Of a stretch of 64,000 bases of DNA, positions 1-6,831 are shown piece after piece (position 1 is the first letter of the stretch; each line of letters starts with the position of its first letter). Under the pieces are notes generated by a model. That model worked only from the letters and a program-made list of their open reading frames with translations. It was not told where the DNA came from and searched no databases. Origin of the DNA: Streptomyces sp. QL37. GTDB lineage: Bacteria; Actinomycetota; Actinomycetes; Streptomycetales; Streptomycetaceae. The translations under genes were made by a program, and so were the position numbers. The stretch lies in contig NZ_PTJS01000001.1 in NCBI RefSeq assembly GCF_002941025.1, positions 7,693,678-7,757,677 on the forward strand. Direction: 5' to 3'.

Positions 1-57
1 GTCCTGGCCCAGGCGGGGGCGGGAGACGGTGACAGGGGTGGAGGACGAGGTGGTCAG
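1..57 (-). CDS. Possible N-terminus of an ABC sugar permease, cut by the window edge
   Basis: On the minus strand one frame is open from a CTG overlapping the stop of the binding-protein gene (CTGA, 54-57) to the left edge. It reads as a Ser/Thr/Pro-rich start (TTSSSTPVTVSRPRLG), the style of the cytoplasmic N-terminus of actinobacterial sugar permeases, and a permease is the expected next gene after a binding protein. There is no ATG or GTG in the visible part of this frame, so the true start could be this CTG or lie outside the window. Only 19 codons are visible and this is a guess from context. Confidence 0.25.
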   Translation of the reverse strand, partial: MTTSSSTPVTVSRPRLGQD

Positions 58-1382
58 CGCTTCACCTGTTGCCGGTAGGCGGCGAGTCCGGCCTTGATCG
101 CGGCGGCCGGAGAGGTACGGCCCTTGAGCGCGTCGAGAACGGGGCCGCCGAGAACGTCGCTCAGGATCTGCATCCCGGGCGCCTGGTAGAAGAGCGGCAG
201 GTCGGCAGCGGCACGGCCGTAGACGTCGAACACCTTCTGACCGCCCAGGAATTCGTCCTTGACTCCGAGCAGCTCGGGGTCCTGGTACAGCGGCTTCAGG
301 GTCGGCAGGAAGCCCCCGGACCTGTAGCGCAGGATCTGCCCCTCACGGCTGAGGTAGACCCGTCGCAGGAGTTCCAGGGACGCGTCCGTGTTGGGCTTGT
401 CCTTCAGCACGGTGAACGCGGTGCCACCCAGGGTGGAGGCGAGATGGCCGCCGCCGGCGAAGGGCGGCAGTGTCCGCATCCGCCACTTGCCCTTCTGGCC
501 GGGCACGTTGGCCTGCAGACCGTAGGCGTTGTACCAGTTGGGCATGGCCGTGGCCGCCAGCCGCCCGGACTTGAGCGCCGCGGCGCACGCGCTGCCGTAC
601 GGGTCCGGCAGGGCGAGCAGGACTCCGGTGCGCACACCGCGGCTCATGAACTCCAGCACCTCGACGGCTTCGGGGGAGTCCAGCACCAGTTCGCCGGCGG
701 CGTCGAAGAACCCCCCGCCGCGTTGGAGCAGAAGCTGCAGAAATCCGTTGACGACGGACATGTTGTCGCCTGTGGAGACCATGCCCAGGCTGATGCCGTG
801 GTCGGAGTGCAGCCGCTCTCCGTGTTCGGCCAGCTCCTCCCACGTCCCGACGTCCTCGGGCACGCGGTACTTGTCGAACACGTCCTGCCGGTAGTACAGG
901 ACGGTGATGGAGTTGTCGGAGTCCAGTCCGTAGGGGACGCCGTCGACCACATAGGGGGCGAGCTTCAGGAGTTCGTCGCCCAGAGGCCGTACGGTCTCCG
1001 TCAGGTCGACGAAGAGGTTTTCGGCGATGGACGAGCCCATGACGCGGGAGTACTGGTCCACGACGATGCCGGCGAGGTCGGGGGTGTTCCCGTCGGCGAC
1101 CGCTTGCGCGACCAACCGGGTCACGACGTCGCTGGGGGCCGTGCTGGTGGACCGTATCCGGAAGTCGAAGCGGGAGCCGCGCATCAGCGCGGGGTCCTTC
1201 ACCGCCGTCTCGAACGTCTTGATGTAGCCAGGGTCATGAGTCCAGACGCTGATGCCCACCCCGCCGGACCGGACCGGCCCGGCGCCGGCGGTGCCACACG
1301 CGGCCAGGGCGGGGGCGGTCAGCAGGCCCAGGCCGAGACCGCCCGCGCCGCGCAGCAGGGCTCTGCGGCCGAGGCCGGTCAC
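54..1382 (-). CDS. ABC transporter sugar-binding lipoprotein (extracellular solute-binding protein family 1)
   Basis: 442 aa. The N-terminus has a twin-arginine-like stretch (GRRALLRG), a hydrophobic core and a lipobox ending in AAC at about residue 29, so it should be a lipoprotein anchored outside the membrane. The rest matches the periplasmic-binding fold of carbohydrate importers (ISVWTHDPGY start, PNWYNAYGL, GGTAFTVLKDKPN near the C-terminus). The GTG start at 1382 is preceded by GAGGGA. It is divergent from a GntR regulator, the usual layout for a regulated importer, and its permeases should lie beyond the left edge. It is clearly different from the two paralogous binding proteins at 13-17 kb. 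The ligand is unknown; an acidic pectin oligosaccharide is an inference from context. Confidence 0.9.
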   Translation of the reverse strand: MTGLGRRALLRGAGGLGLGLLTAPALAACGTAGAGPVRSGGVGISVWTHDPGYIKTFETAVKDPALMRGSRFDFRIRSTSTAPSDVVTRLVAQAVADGNTPDLAGIVVDQYSRVMGSSIAENLFVDLTETVRPLGDELLKLAPYVVDGVPYGLDSDNSITVLYYRQDVFDKYRVPEDVGTWEELAEHGERLHSDHGISLGMVSTGDNMSVVNGFLQLLLQRGGGFFDAAGELVLDSPEAVEVLEFMSRGVRTGVLLALPDPYGSACAAALKSGRLAATAMPNWYNAYGLQANVPGQKGKWRMRTLPPFAGGGHLASTLGGTAFTVLKDKPNTDASLELLRRVYLSREGQILRYRSGGFLPTLKPLYQDPELLGVKDEFLGGQKVFDVYGRAAADLPLFYQAPGMQILSDVLGGPVLDALKGRTSPAAAIKAGLAAYRQQVKR

Positions 1383-1506
1383 AGTCCCTCGCGCCGGGGC
1401 GAACTACACATCGGAAGGCGCCCGAAGGAGTGTGTGCGCGACTTTCGGACGGGCGACGACAACATGACAGGCGGCTCCTGCGTGTGCGGCTCGGTGAAGT
1501 GGCTTC

Positions 1507-1546
1507 ATCGTGAGCGCGAGCCTCAACAGTGTCAAGATGTATTCAT
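1507..1546 (-). promoter_or_regulatory. Promoter of the binding-protein gene with an adjacent AT-rich dyad
   Basis: Read on the minus strand, TTGACA (1535-1530) is followed after 17 nt by CACGAT (1512-1507), a good vegetative -35 with a weaker -10. Directly upstream of the -35, ATGTATTCAT (1537-1546) is an imperfect palindrome in an AT-rich patch (1536-1554) that stands out in this GC-rich DNA. It is a plausible site for the divergent GntR regulator, by position only. Confidence 0.5.
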
Positions 1547-1641
1547 AATTAATGCGTGCCGGTAGGATGCGATCACTCTGCATGCGCGGCAGCACCCACA
1601 CCGCGCGCACCAAGGTGCGCGCATCGAGAGGAGAGCGCGAC

Positions 1642-2379
1642 ATGGCGTCCTACAGTGGGCGAGGTGTCCACGGTCAGGTTGTGCACGTCCTCGGCGCACG
1701 CATCGTGAGCGGCGGCATCCCCGTGGGGGCGACCCTGGACATTCGCGCCCTCGGCGAGGAGCTCGACGTGAGCCTCACCGTCATGCGCGAATCGCTCAAG
1801 GTCCTCGCGAGCAAGGGGCTGATCGACGCCCGCCAGAAGCGCGGAACATTCGTCACCGAGCGCAGCCGCTGGAACCTCCTCGACGCGGACATCATCCGCT
1901 GGCGAGTCGATGGCGGCGGGGGCGAACAACTGATGCGCGACCTCGCGGACGTCCGGTCCATCGTCGAACCCGCGGCCGCGCACCGAGCCGCTCTGCGCCG
2001 GACGGACGCGGACCTGGCCGCGCTCCAGGACGCCCTCGACGCCATGGGCCGGGCACAGGCCGACTCGGCCGCCGCGGCAGAGGCCGACGCGGCCTTCCAC
2101 CGGGCCCTGCTGGCCGCCACCGGAAACGAAATGCTGACCCGCATGGACATGTTGCTCGAACCGGGTCTCCGGGAGCGCGACCGGCTCGTCCACGCCCATG
2201 CCGCGGCCGACGACCCGGTACCCAGCCACCAGGCCGTACTGGACGCGGTCCGGGAGCAGGATCCGGCGCGGGCGGAGCTCGCCATGCTCGACCTCCTGGC
2301 CAAGGCGGCGCACGACCTCGACCGTATAACCGCGAACTCCGACAGCTCGGTGACGCGGAGTCCCGCCTCGGGCCGCTGA
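1642..2379 (+). CDS. GntR-family transcriptional regulator, FadR/FCD subfamily
   Basis: 245 aa from the ATG at 1642, chosen because GAGAGGAGAG lies just upstream and the protein then begins right at the winged helix-turn-helix. Residues about 8-75 are the GntR DNA-binding domain (GEELDVSLTVMRESLKVLAS, then GLIDARQKRGTFV). About 95-220 form an all-helical FCD ligand domain (DLADVRSIVEPAAA, then DAAFHRALLAATGN, whose Asp and His usually help hold a metal). FCD regulators bind small carboxylates or sugar acids. It is divergent from the binding-protein gene, so it probably represses that importer in response to an uronate-like ligand; that is inferred. Confidence 0.88.
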   Translation: MASYSGRGVHGQVVHVLGARIVSGGIPVGATLDIRALGEELDVSLTVMRESLKVLASKGLIDARQKRGTFVTERSRWNLLDADIIRWRVDGGGGEQLMRDLADVRSIVEPAAAHRAALRRTDADLAALQDALDAMGRAQADSAAAAEADAAFHRALLAATGNEMLTRMDMLLEPGLRERDRLVHAHAAADDPVPSHQAVLDAVREQDPARAELAMLDLLAKAAHDLDRITANSDSSVTRSPASGR

Positions 2380-2511
2380 GTCGGGCAACGGTGCGGCTCC
2401 GGTTCGCGGCCTGTACGAGGCATCTCGTGTCACTGTCTACGCGGTGACGGCCGTCGCTTCCCGAGCCGAAGACGTAGAGCCCAGGAACGCACGTGTGACG
2501 CGCGCCACTCG

Positions 2512-2529
2512 GAAAGCAGCCGTGCTTTC
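2512..2529. promoter_or_regulatory. Perfect 7-bp dyad upstream of the PL11 gene
   Basis: GAAAGCA and TGCTTTC flank a 4-nt spacer, about 115 bp before the PL11 start. The size fits an operator for one of the local regulators, but the sequence does not resemble the 28-bp LacI palindromes elsewhere in the window. Confidence 0.35.
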
Positions 2530-2579
2530 TGTGACAGCCGCCCCTCGGGCCGGTCTCCCAATCGTCAGGCGCTCAACCA

Positions 2580-2619
2580 GGAGGTGATGCCGGGGCCTGC
2601 CCGGTCGCGCATCACCTCC
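2580..2619 (+). promoter_or_regulatory. Strong inverted repeat in the leader of the PL11 gene
   Basis: Perfect 11-bp arms GGAGGTGATGC (2580-2590) and GCATCACCTCC (2609-2619) with an 18-nt loop, ending 25 bp before the PL11 start codon. The left arm is a full Shine-Dalgarno sequence and the right arm equals the 16S anti-Shine-Dalgarno core. The gene's own ribosome site (ACAGGAGA) lies outside the stem. Confidence 0.55.
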
Positions 2620-2644
2620 GTGTCACAAGCCACAGGAGATTCAC

Positions 2645-4540
2645 GTGCACCCCAAGCACCGACGTCGCAAGATCGGCTGGTGGGTCACAGGCGTTGGCTC
2701 GACCGCACTGGTCCTGTCCGCGGCCCTGCTGACCGACTTCACCCCGATGGGCCTTGCCGCTCAGGATCCTTCCTCCGCCGACGCGGAATCCTCGACGGTA
2801 CGACCGATGGAGAAGCTCGGCCGGGGAGTCGTGGCCGTACGCAGCAGTCCGACCGATGTTCTTGTCTCCTGGCGGCTGCTGGGACTGGATTCCGAGGGCA
2901 TCGGTTTCGACGTCTACCGGTCCACGGGTGACAGCGATGACTACGTCAAGCTCAACTCGCAGGTACTCACCAAGGGCACCAACTTCACGGACACCACGGC
3001 CGACCTGACCCGAAGCAACAGCTACCAGGTCCGCCCGGTCGTCGACGGCAAGGCGCAAGCGCCCAGCGACGCGTTCGAGCTCTCCGCCGACCACGCCCAG
3101 GAGCCTGTGGTCCGGATTCCTCTGCGCGACGGTGCCCCGATCAAGTTCACGTGGGTCGGGGACCTGGACGGCGACGGCGAGTTCGACTACGTCGTCGACA
3201 GGCAGACCGCCCCACGCACCATCGAGGCTTACCGCAGCGACGGCACCTTCCTGTGGTCCATGAACATGGGGCCGAACGGAGAGAACGTCAACAACATCGA
3301 AGGGGGATCGTCGAGCATAGACACCGGCAACTGGGACGGCGTGACCGTCTACGACTTCGACAGTGACGGCAAGGCGGAGGTGGCGGCGCGTATCGCCGGC
3401 GGTGTGACGTTCGGCGACGGTACGAAATTCACCCGGGCCGAAGGCGACCACCAGGCCATCGCCATGCTCGACGGCCTGACAGGAGCCCCACGAGCCACGG
3501 CCCCCGTCCCCGACGACTACATCGCCGACGGGCCGCTGGCCGCGCGCTTCGCCGTGGGCCATCTCGACGGCCACACCCCCACTCTGGTGTCCTTCATGAA
3601 GAACCGCGTCGGCAGGGGTGGATTCAACCTCATGATCGGCGCATGGACCTTCGACGGTGGCAAGGTCGAACAGAAGTGGAAATGGCTGCGTGGCAAGCAG
3701 TCCGCCGCGGACGGGCACAACACCCGTGTCATCGATGTCGACGGAGACGGCAAGGACGAGGTCGCCGAGATCGGGTTCGTCCTCAATGGTGACGGCACCC
3801 TGCGTTACTCGCTGGCGGACCAGGGTATCGGCCACGGGGACCGCTGGTACATCGGAAAGATGGATCCTGAGCGCCCCGGGCTTCAGGGCTACGGCGTCCA
3901 GCAGGACAACACCAGCGGGCTGCGCGAGTACTACTACGACGCGACCGACGGCAGCATGATCTGGAAGCACAGTGCCAAGGGCGTTGTCGACGTCGGACGA
4001 GGCCTGGTCGGCGACATCGATCCCGATGAGCCCGGCTTGGAAGCATGGTCCTTCTCGGGCCTCTACAACGCCAGGTCCAACAAGCTCCTGGCGAAGAACA
4101 CCTCACTGCAGCCCTGGCCGGCGCTGGGACTGTGGTGGGACGGCGACCTGGGCATGGAACTCCTCAACGACGGCAAGATAGAGAAATGGAACCCGGCCTC
4201 CCCGAGCACGGCCAGGAGTCTCCCCCGCCTGGAAACCGTCTGGAAGCTCGGTGCGACGGGCTTCGGATCCACCGACAACCCCACGTTGATCGGCGATCTC
4301 TTCGGTGACTGGCGTGAAGAGGCCGTCTTCACCAATGCTGACAACAACGAACTGGTGATCCTCTCGACCGACCGGGCGACGGACACCCGTCTGTACACGC
4401 TGGCGCACAACCCCGCCTACCGCAACGACATGACGGTCAAGGGCTACATGCAGTCGCATCAGGTGGACTACTACCTCGGCAACGGCATGTCCGCACCCTC
4501 CCGGCCCGACATCAGCTACGTGGGTGAGCCTGCCGAGTAA
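2645..4540 (+). CDS. Rhamnogalacturonan lyase, polysaccharide lyase family 11
   Basis: 631 aa secreted enzyme. Start GTG 2645 follows ACAGGAGA. A basic N-terminus and hydrophobic segment (residues about 10-37) form a signal peptide. Residues about 50-140 form the N-terminal beta-sandwich typical of PL11 (GRGVVAVRSSPTDVLVSWRL, then GIGFDVYRS). The remainder is the eight-bladed propeller with repeated Asp-rich calcium loops (DLDGDGEFDYVV, DFDSDGKAEVAAR, DVDGDGKDEVAEIG) and the C-terminal blade (GDLFGDWREEAVF). Length and order match YesW/YesX-type enzymes, which cleave the alternating GalA-Rha backbone of RG-I by beta-elimination. A strong terminator follows, so it is probably a single-gene transcript. 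Whether it acts endo or exo cannot be decided here. Confidence 0.93.
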   Translation: MHPKHRRRKIGWWVTGVGSTALVLSAALLTDFTPMGLAAQDPSSADAESSTVRPMEKLGRGVVAVRSSPTDVLVSWRLLGLDSEGIGFDVYRSTGDSDDYVKLNSQVLTKGTNFTDTTADLTRSNSYQVRPVVDGKAQAPSDAFELSADHAQEPVVRIPLRDGAPIKFTWVGDLDGDGEFDYVVDRQTAPRTIEAYRSDGTFLWSMNMGPNGENVNNIEGGSSSIDTGNWDGVTVYDFDSDGKAEVAARIAGGVTFGDGTKFTRAEGDHQAIAMLDGLTGAPRATAPVPDDYIADGPLAARFAVGHLDGHTPTLVSFMKNRVGRGGFNLMIGAWTFDGGKVEQKWKWLRGKQSAADGHNTRVIDVDGDGKDEVAEIGFVLNGDGTLRYSLADQGIGHGDRWYIGKMDPERPGLQGYGVQQDNTSGLREYYYDATDGSMIWKHSAKGVVDVGRGLVGDIDPDEPGLEAWSFSGLYNARSNKLLAKNTSLQPWPALGLWWDGDLGMELLNDGKIEKWNPASPSTARSLPRLETVWKLGATGFGSTDNPTLIGDLFGDWREEAVFTNADNNELVILSTDRATDTRLYTLAHNPAYRNDMTVKGYMQSHQVDYYLGNGMSAPSRPDISYVGEPAE

Positions 4541-4585
4541 GCGGCGGCGGGCGCGGGCCGGCGACCGGAGCAGGACGGTGCCCTG

Positions 4586-4620
4586 GACGGCACCGGCGGG
4601 GAACGACCGCCGGTGCCGTC
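4586..4620 (+). terminator. Factor-independent terminator-like hairpin after the PL11 gene
   Basis: Perfect 14-bp arms GACGGCACCGGCGG and CCGCCGGTGCCGTC with a 7-nt loop, 46 bp past the stop codon. There is no T-tract, which is common in streptomycete terminators. Confidence 0.75.
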
Positions 4621-4851
4621 GTCCGAGGCGTCGTGGAACTGACGATCCGCGGGACAACCGCCCTGGCCCGGTCGGGCCCGTACGGCCCGGGCACGGCCTG
4701 TGCCATCGGTACCCGAACGCCGTCCCGGCGCCCTTGCGTTACGTCGCTGACCGCCGACGATGGCACACTGTCGCAGCGTGACGGCGGCCTCGTGCCGGGC
4801 GGTCTCGGGCTGCCCACGTCACGGCCGCACGAAGTGAGAGGTGAGGGGACG
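4621..4851 (+). other. Leader region of the sigma-factor gene with a spaced dyad
   Basis: This 231-bp stretch contains no convincing gene. Arms TGTGCCATCG (4699-4708) and CGATGGCACA (4758-4767) are perfect reverse complements separated by 49 nt, possibly two half-sites for a looping regulator or the sigma factor's own control region. I see no clear -35/-10 pair. Confidence 0.3.
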
Positions 4852-6441
4852 GTGGCGCAGGTGCGCTCGCGCGAGCCGGAGGCGCATTCGGAGGCCGCCC
4901 GGGTAAAGGCTGCCGCAGGGGGAGACCCGGAGGCCCTCGACGCCCTGGTGGCGGACTATCTGCCGCTGATCTACAACGTCGTCGGGCGGGCCATGGACGG
5001 CCACCCGGACGTCGACGACGTCGTGCAGGAAACCATGTTCCGCGCGGTGAAGAGTCTCTCCGCGTTGCGCGAGCCGGAACGCTTCCGTTCCTGGCTCGTC
5101 GCCATCGCGGTGCGTCAGGTGCGCGACTCGTGGCAGGCCCGGCAGACCCGGCCGCGGTCAGGGCTGCCCGAGGACGTCGCCGCTCGGACCGATCCCCAGG
5201 CGGACTTCGCCGACCTCACCATCCTCCGGCTGGAACTGTCCGGGCAGCGCCGCGAAGCCGTGGAGGCGACACGATGGCTGGAGGAGACGGACCGGGAGAT
5301 CCTGTCCTTGTGGTGGATGGAAGCCACAGGGCAGTTGAGCCGCGGCGACTGGGCGGCCGCCGACGGGCTCGACTCCCATCAGGCGGCGGTACGCGTGGCT
5401 CGCGTCAAGGAGCGCCTGGAGGCGGCCCGGTCCGTGCTGCGTGCGTTGACCGCCTCGCCCCGCTGCGCCGAGCTGACCGGCCTGCTGCCTTCCTGGGACG
5501 GCCGCCCCAGTGCCCTGTGGCGCAAGCGGCTGCACCGTCATGTCCGTGAGTGCCCGTACTGCTTGAGTGCCCGCGGTGTACTCATGCCTGCGGAGGGGCT
5601 GCTGGGCCGGCTGGCCCTGGTGCCGTTGCCGCTGGGCCTCGGTGCCCACCTGGTCGCGGGAGCCCTCACGGGCGCGCAGGGCGGCGCCGCGGCAGTCAAG
5701 GCTGAGGGGCTGCTTTCCGGCCCACGTCAGGCCATCCGGGCGGCCGGGCAGGCGCACGGCACCGCCGCGGCGGTGGCATCCGGCGTACTCGCCCTGGCCG
5801 GTGCGGGCCTCTGGTACGGGCTGACCGTGCACTCGGGGCCCGAGGGCGCTCCCGAAGCCCGGCCCCGGCCGACGCCGGCTTCCGTCTCAGCCTCCGCCTC
5901 CGTTCCGGCGGCGTCCTCGCGGCCGAGCACTCCGCCGCCCACGACCTCTCCAGCGCCGTCCACGAGTCCCACCACCACGTCCACCCCCGCTCCGGTGTCG
6001 GGCATGCTCGGTCCGCACGCCTTGGAGGCAGCGGCCGAACCTGGCCGGTACATAGCCGCAGTGGACGGACGGGCAGTGGTGAAGACCGCACGCGAGGGAG
6101 CATCGCTCGCTTCCCAGCGACTGGTCTTCACCGTCACGCGGGGCCTCATGGGCACAGGCTGCTATTCGTTCCGGGAGCCCGGCGGCGCGTACCTGCGCCA
6201 CACCGGCTACCACGAGGGGTCGGTGGAACTGGGTACGAACGACGGAAGTGCCCGCTTCCGGGCTGATGCCACCTATTGCGTACGCGGGGGAGCGGTGGAG
6301 GGCTCCAAGTCCCTGTTCGCCTTCAACAGCCCGCACTCGCACCTGCGTTACCGCGAAGACGGGGAGCTGTGGCTCGAACCCGGAGAAGGGGCCGACGCCG
6401 GGTACGCGCGGGCCACGTCCTTCATTTTTACGACGCCTTGA
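4852..6441 (+). CDS. ECF sigma factor fused to zinc-finger, membrane segment and extracytoplasmic AbfB (CBM42) domain
   Basis: 529 aa from GTG 4852 (leader GAGAGGTGAGGGG; GTG 4834 is an in-frame alternative). About residues 10-100 are sigma region 2 (DVDDVVQETMFRAVKSL, FRSWLVAIAVRQVRD). About 125-200 are region 4 (ETDREILSLWWMEATG, HQAAVRVARVKERLE). A short H-x3-C-x2-C element follows (HVRECPYC), like the zinc anti-sigma fold. Then come a membrane helix (AVASGVLALAGAGLWYGLTV), a Ser/Thr/Pro-rich linker, and a C-terminal AbfB domain of about 140 aa (GCYSFREPGGAYLRH, FAFNSPHSHLRYREDGELWL) of the kind that binds arabinofuranose. ECF sigma factors with such C-terminal membrane and sugar-binding extensions are known in actinobacteria. 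The neighbours suggest it senses arabinosylated pectin or arabinogalactan; how the sigma domain is activated is unknown. Confidence 0.85.
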   Translation: MAQVRSREPEAHSEAARVKAAAGGDPEALDALVADYLPLIYNVVGRAMDGHPDVDDVVQETMFRAVKSLSALREPERFRSWLVAIAVRQVRDSWQARQTRPRSGLPEDVAARTDPQADFADLTILRLELSGQRREAVEATRWLEETDREILSLWWMEATGQLSRGDWAAADGLDSHQAAVRVARVKERLEAARSVLRALTASPRCAELTGLLPSWDGRPSALWRKRLHRHVRECPYCLSARGVLMPAEGLLGRLALVPLPLGLGAHLVAGALTGAQGGAAAVKAEGLLSGPRQAIRAAGQAHGTAAAVASGVLALAGAGLWYGLTVHSGPEGAPEARPRPTPASVSASASVPAASSRPSTPPPTTSPAPSTSPTTTSTPAPVSGMLGPHALEAAAEPGRYIAAVDGRAVVKTAREGASLASQRLVFTVTRGLMGTGCYSFREPGGAYLRHTGYHEGSVELGTNDGSARFRADATYCVRGGAVEGSKSLFAFNSPHSHLRYREDGELWLEPGEGADAGYARATSFIFTTP

Positions 6442-6654
6442 CACCCTGGGGGAGGCCTCGGCCCTCGTGGTCGTGCGGCGGTCGGCAACGCTCGTAGCGT
6501 CATCCCGTTCCGGAGGCGGACCCGAGAGGGCCAAGGTCCCCTCTTCCCCGAGAGGCACCGTCCTTTCCGGAGGTGTCGACGGTGTCCGCGTCGATGGTCG
6601 GCATGCGGTGTCCCGCCATCGCCCGGCGACGCATCCATGCCGCTGCGACAAGTC
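6442..6654. other. Intergenic stretch, no gene seen
   Basis: Between the sigma-factor gene and the GH42 promoter I see no gene or strong hairpin. Several purine-rich ribosome-site-like words (GGAGG) occur without plausible reading frames. Confidence 0.4.
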
Positions 6655-6683
6655 TTGACGGCCGTGCAACCCCGTCGTAGCGT
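6655..6683 (+). promoter_or_regulatory. Promoter of the GH42 gene
   Basis: TTGACG (6655-6660), 17-nt spacer, TAGCGT (6678-6683). It has the same spacing and near-identical hexamers as the two promoters of the paralogous binding-protein genes, and lies just upstream of the palindromic operator. Confidence 0.7.
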
Positions 6684-6695
6684 CTGCGTACCCTG

Positions 6696-6725
6696 ACCGT
6701 GAACGCTCACGGGAGCGTTCACGGT
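6696..6725. promoter_or_regulatory. LacI-family operator upstream of the GH42 gene
   Basis: Perfect 13-bp arms ACCGTGAACGCTC and GAGCGTTCACGGT around ACGG. It begins 12 bp after the -10, so a bound repressor would cover the transcription start. The half-site is shared with the operators at 14433-14460 and 16016-16043. Confidence 0.85.
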
Positions 6726-6831
6726 CCCCCGTGGGGCAACCGCAGTGAGCAGGGGCAACGCGGGACAGCCTCGCGATGCGGATCTGCACCAGCACCGAGC
6801 TGACCGACCACAAGCTGTTGGGAGCTTCTTG

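Noticed and set aside
2609..2619. Fragment of a 16S rRNA gene, because ATCACCTCC matches its 3' end
   Set aside because: Only the short core matches and it is the mirror of the adjacent arm; no surrounding rRNA sequence is present.
2584..2931. Small gene starting right at the perfect Shine-Dalgarno before PL11
   Set aside because: The frame overlaps the PL11 gene, the ribosome site is only 2-4 nt from the start, and the translation is Arg/Gly-rich and not protein-like.
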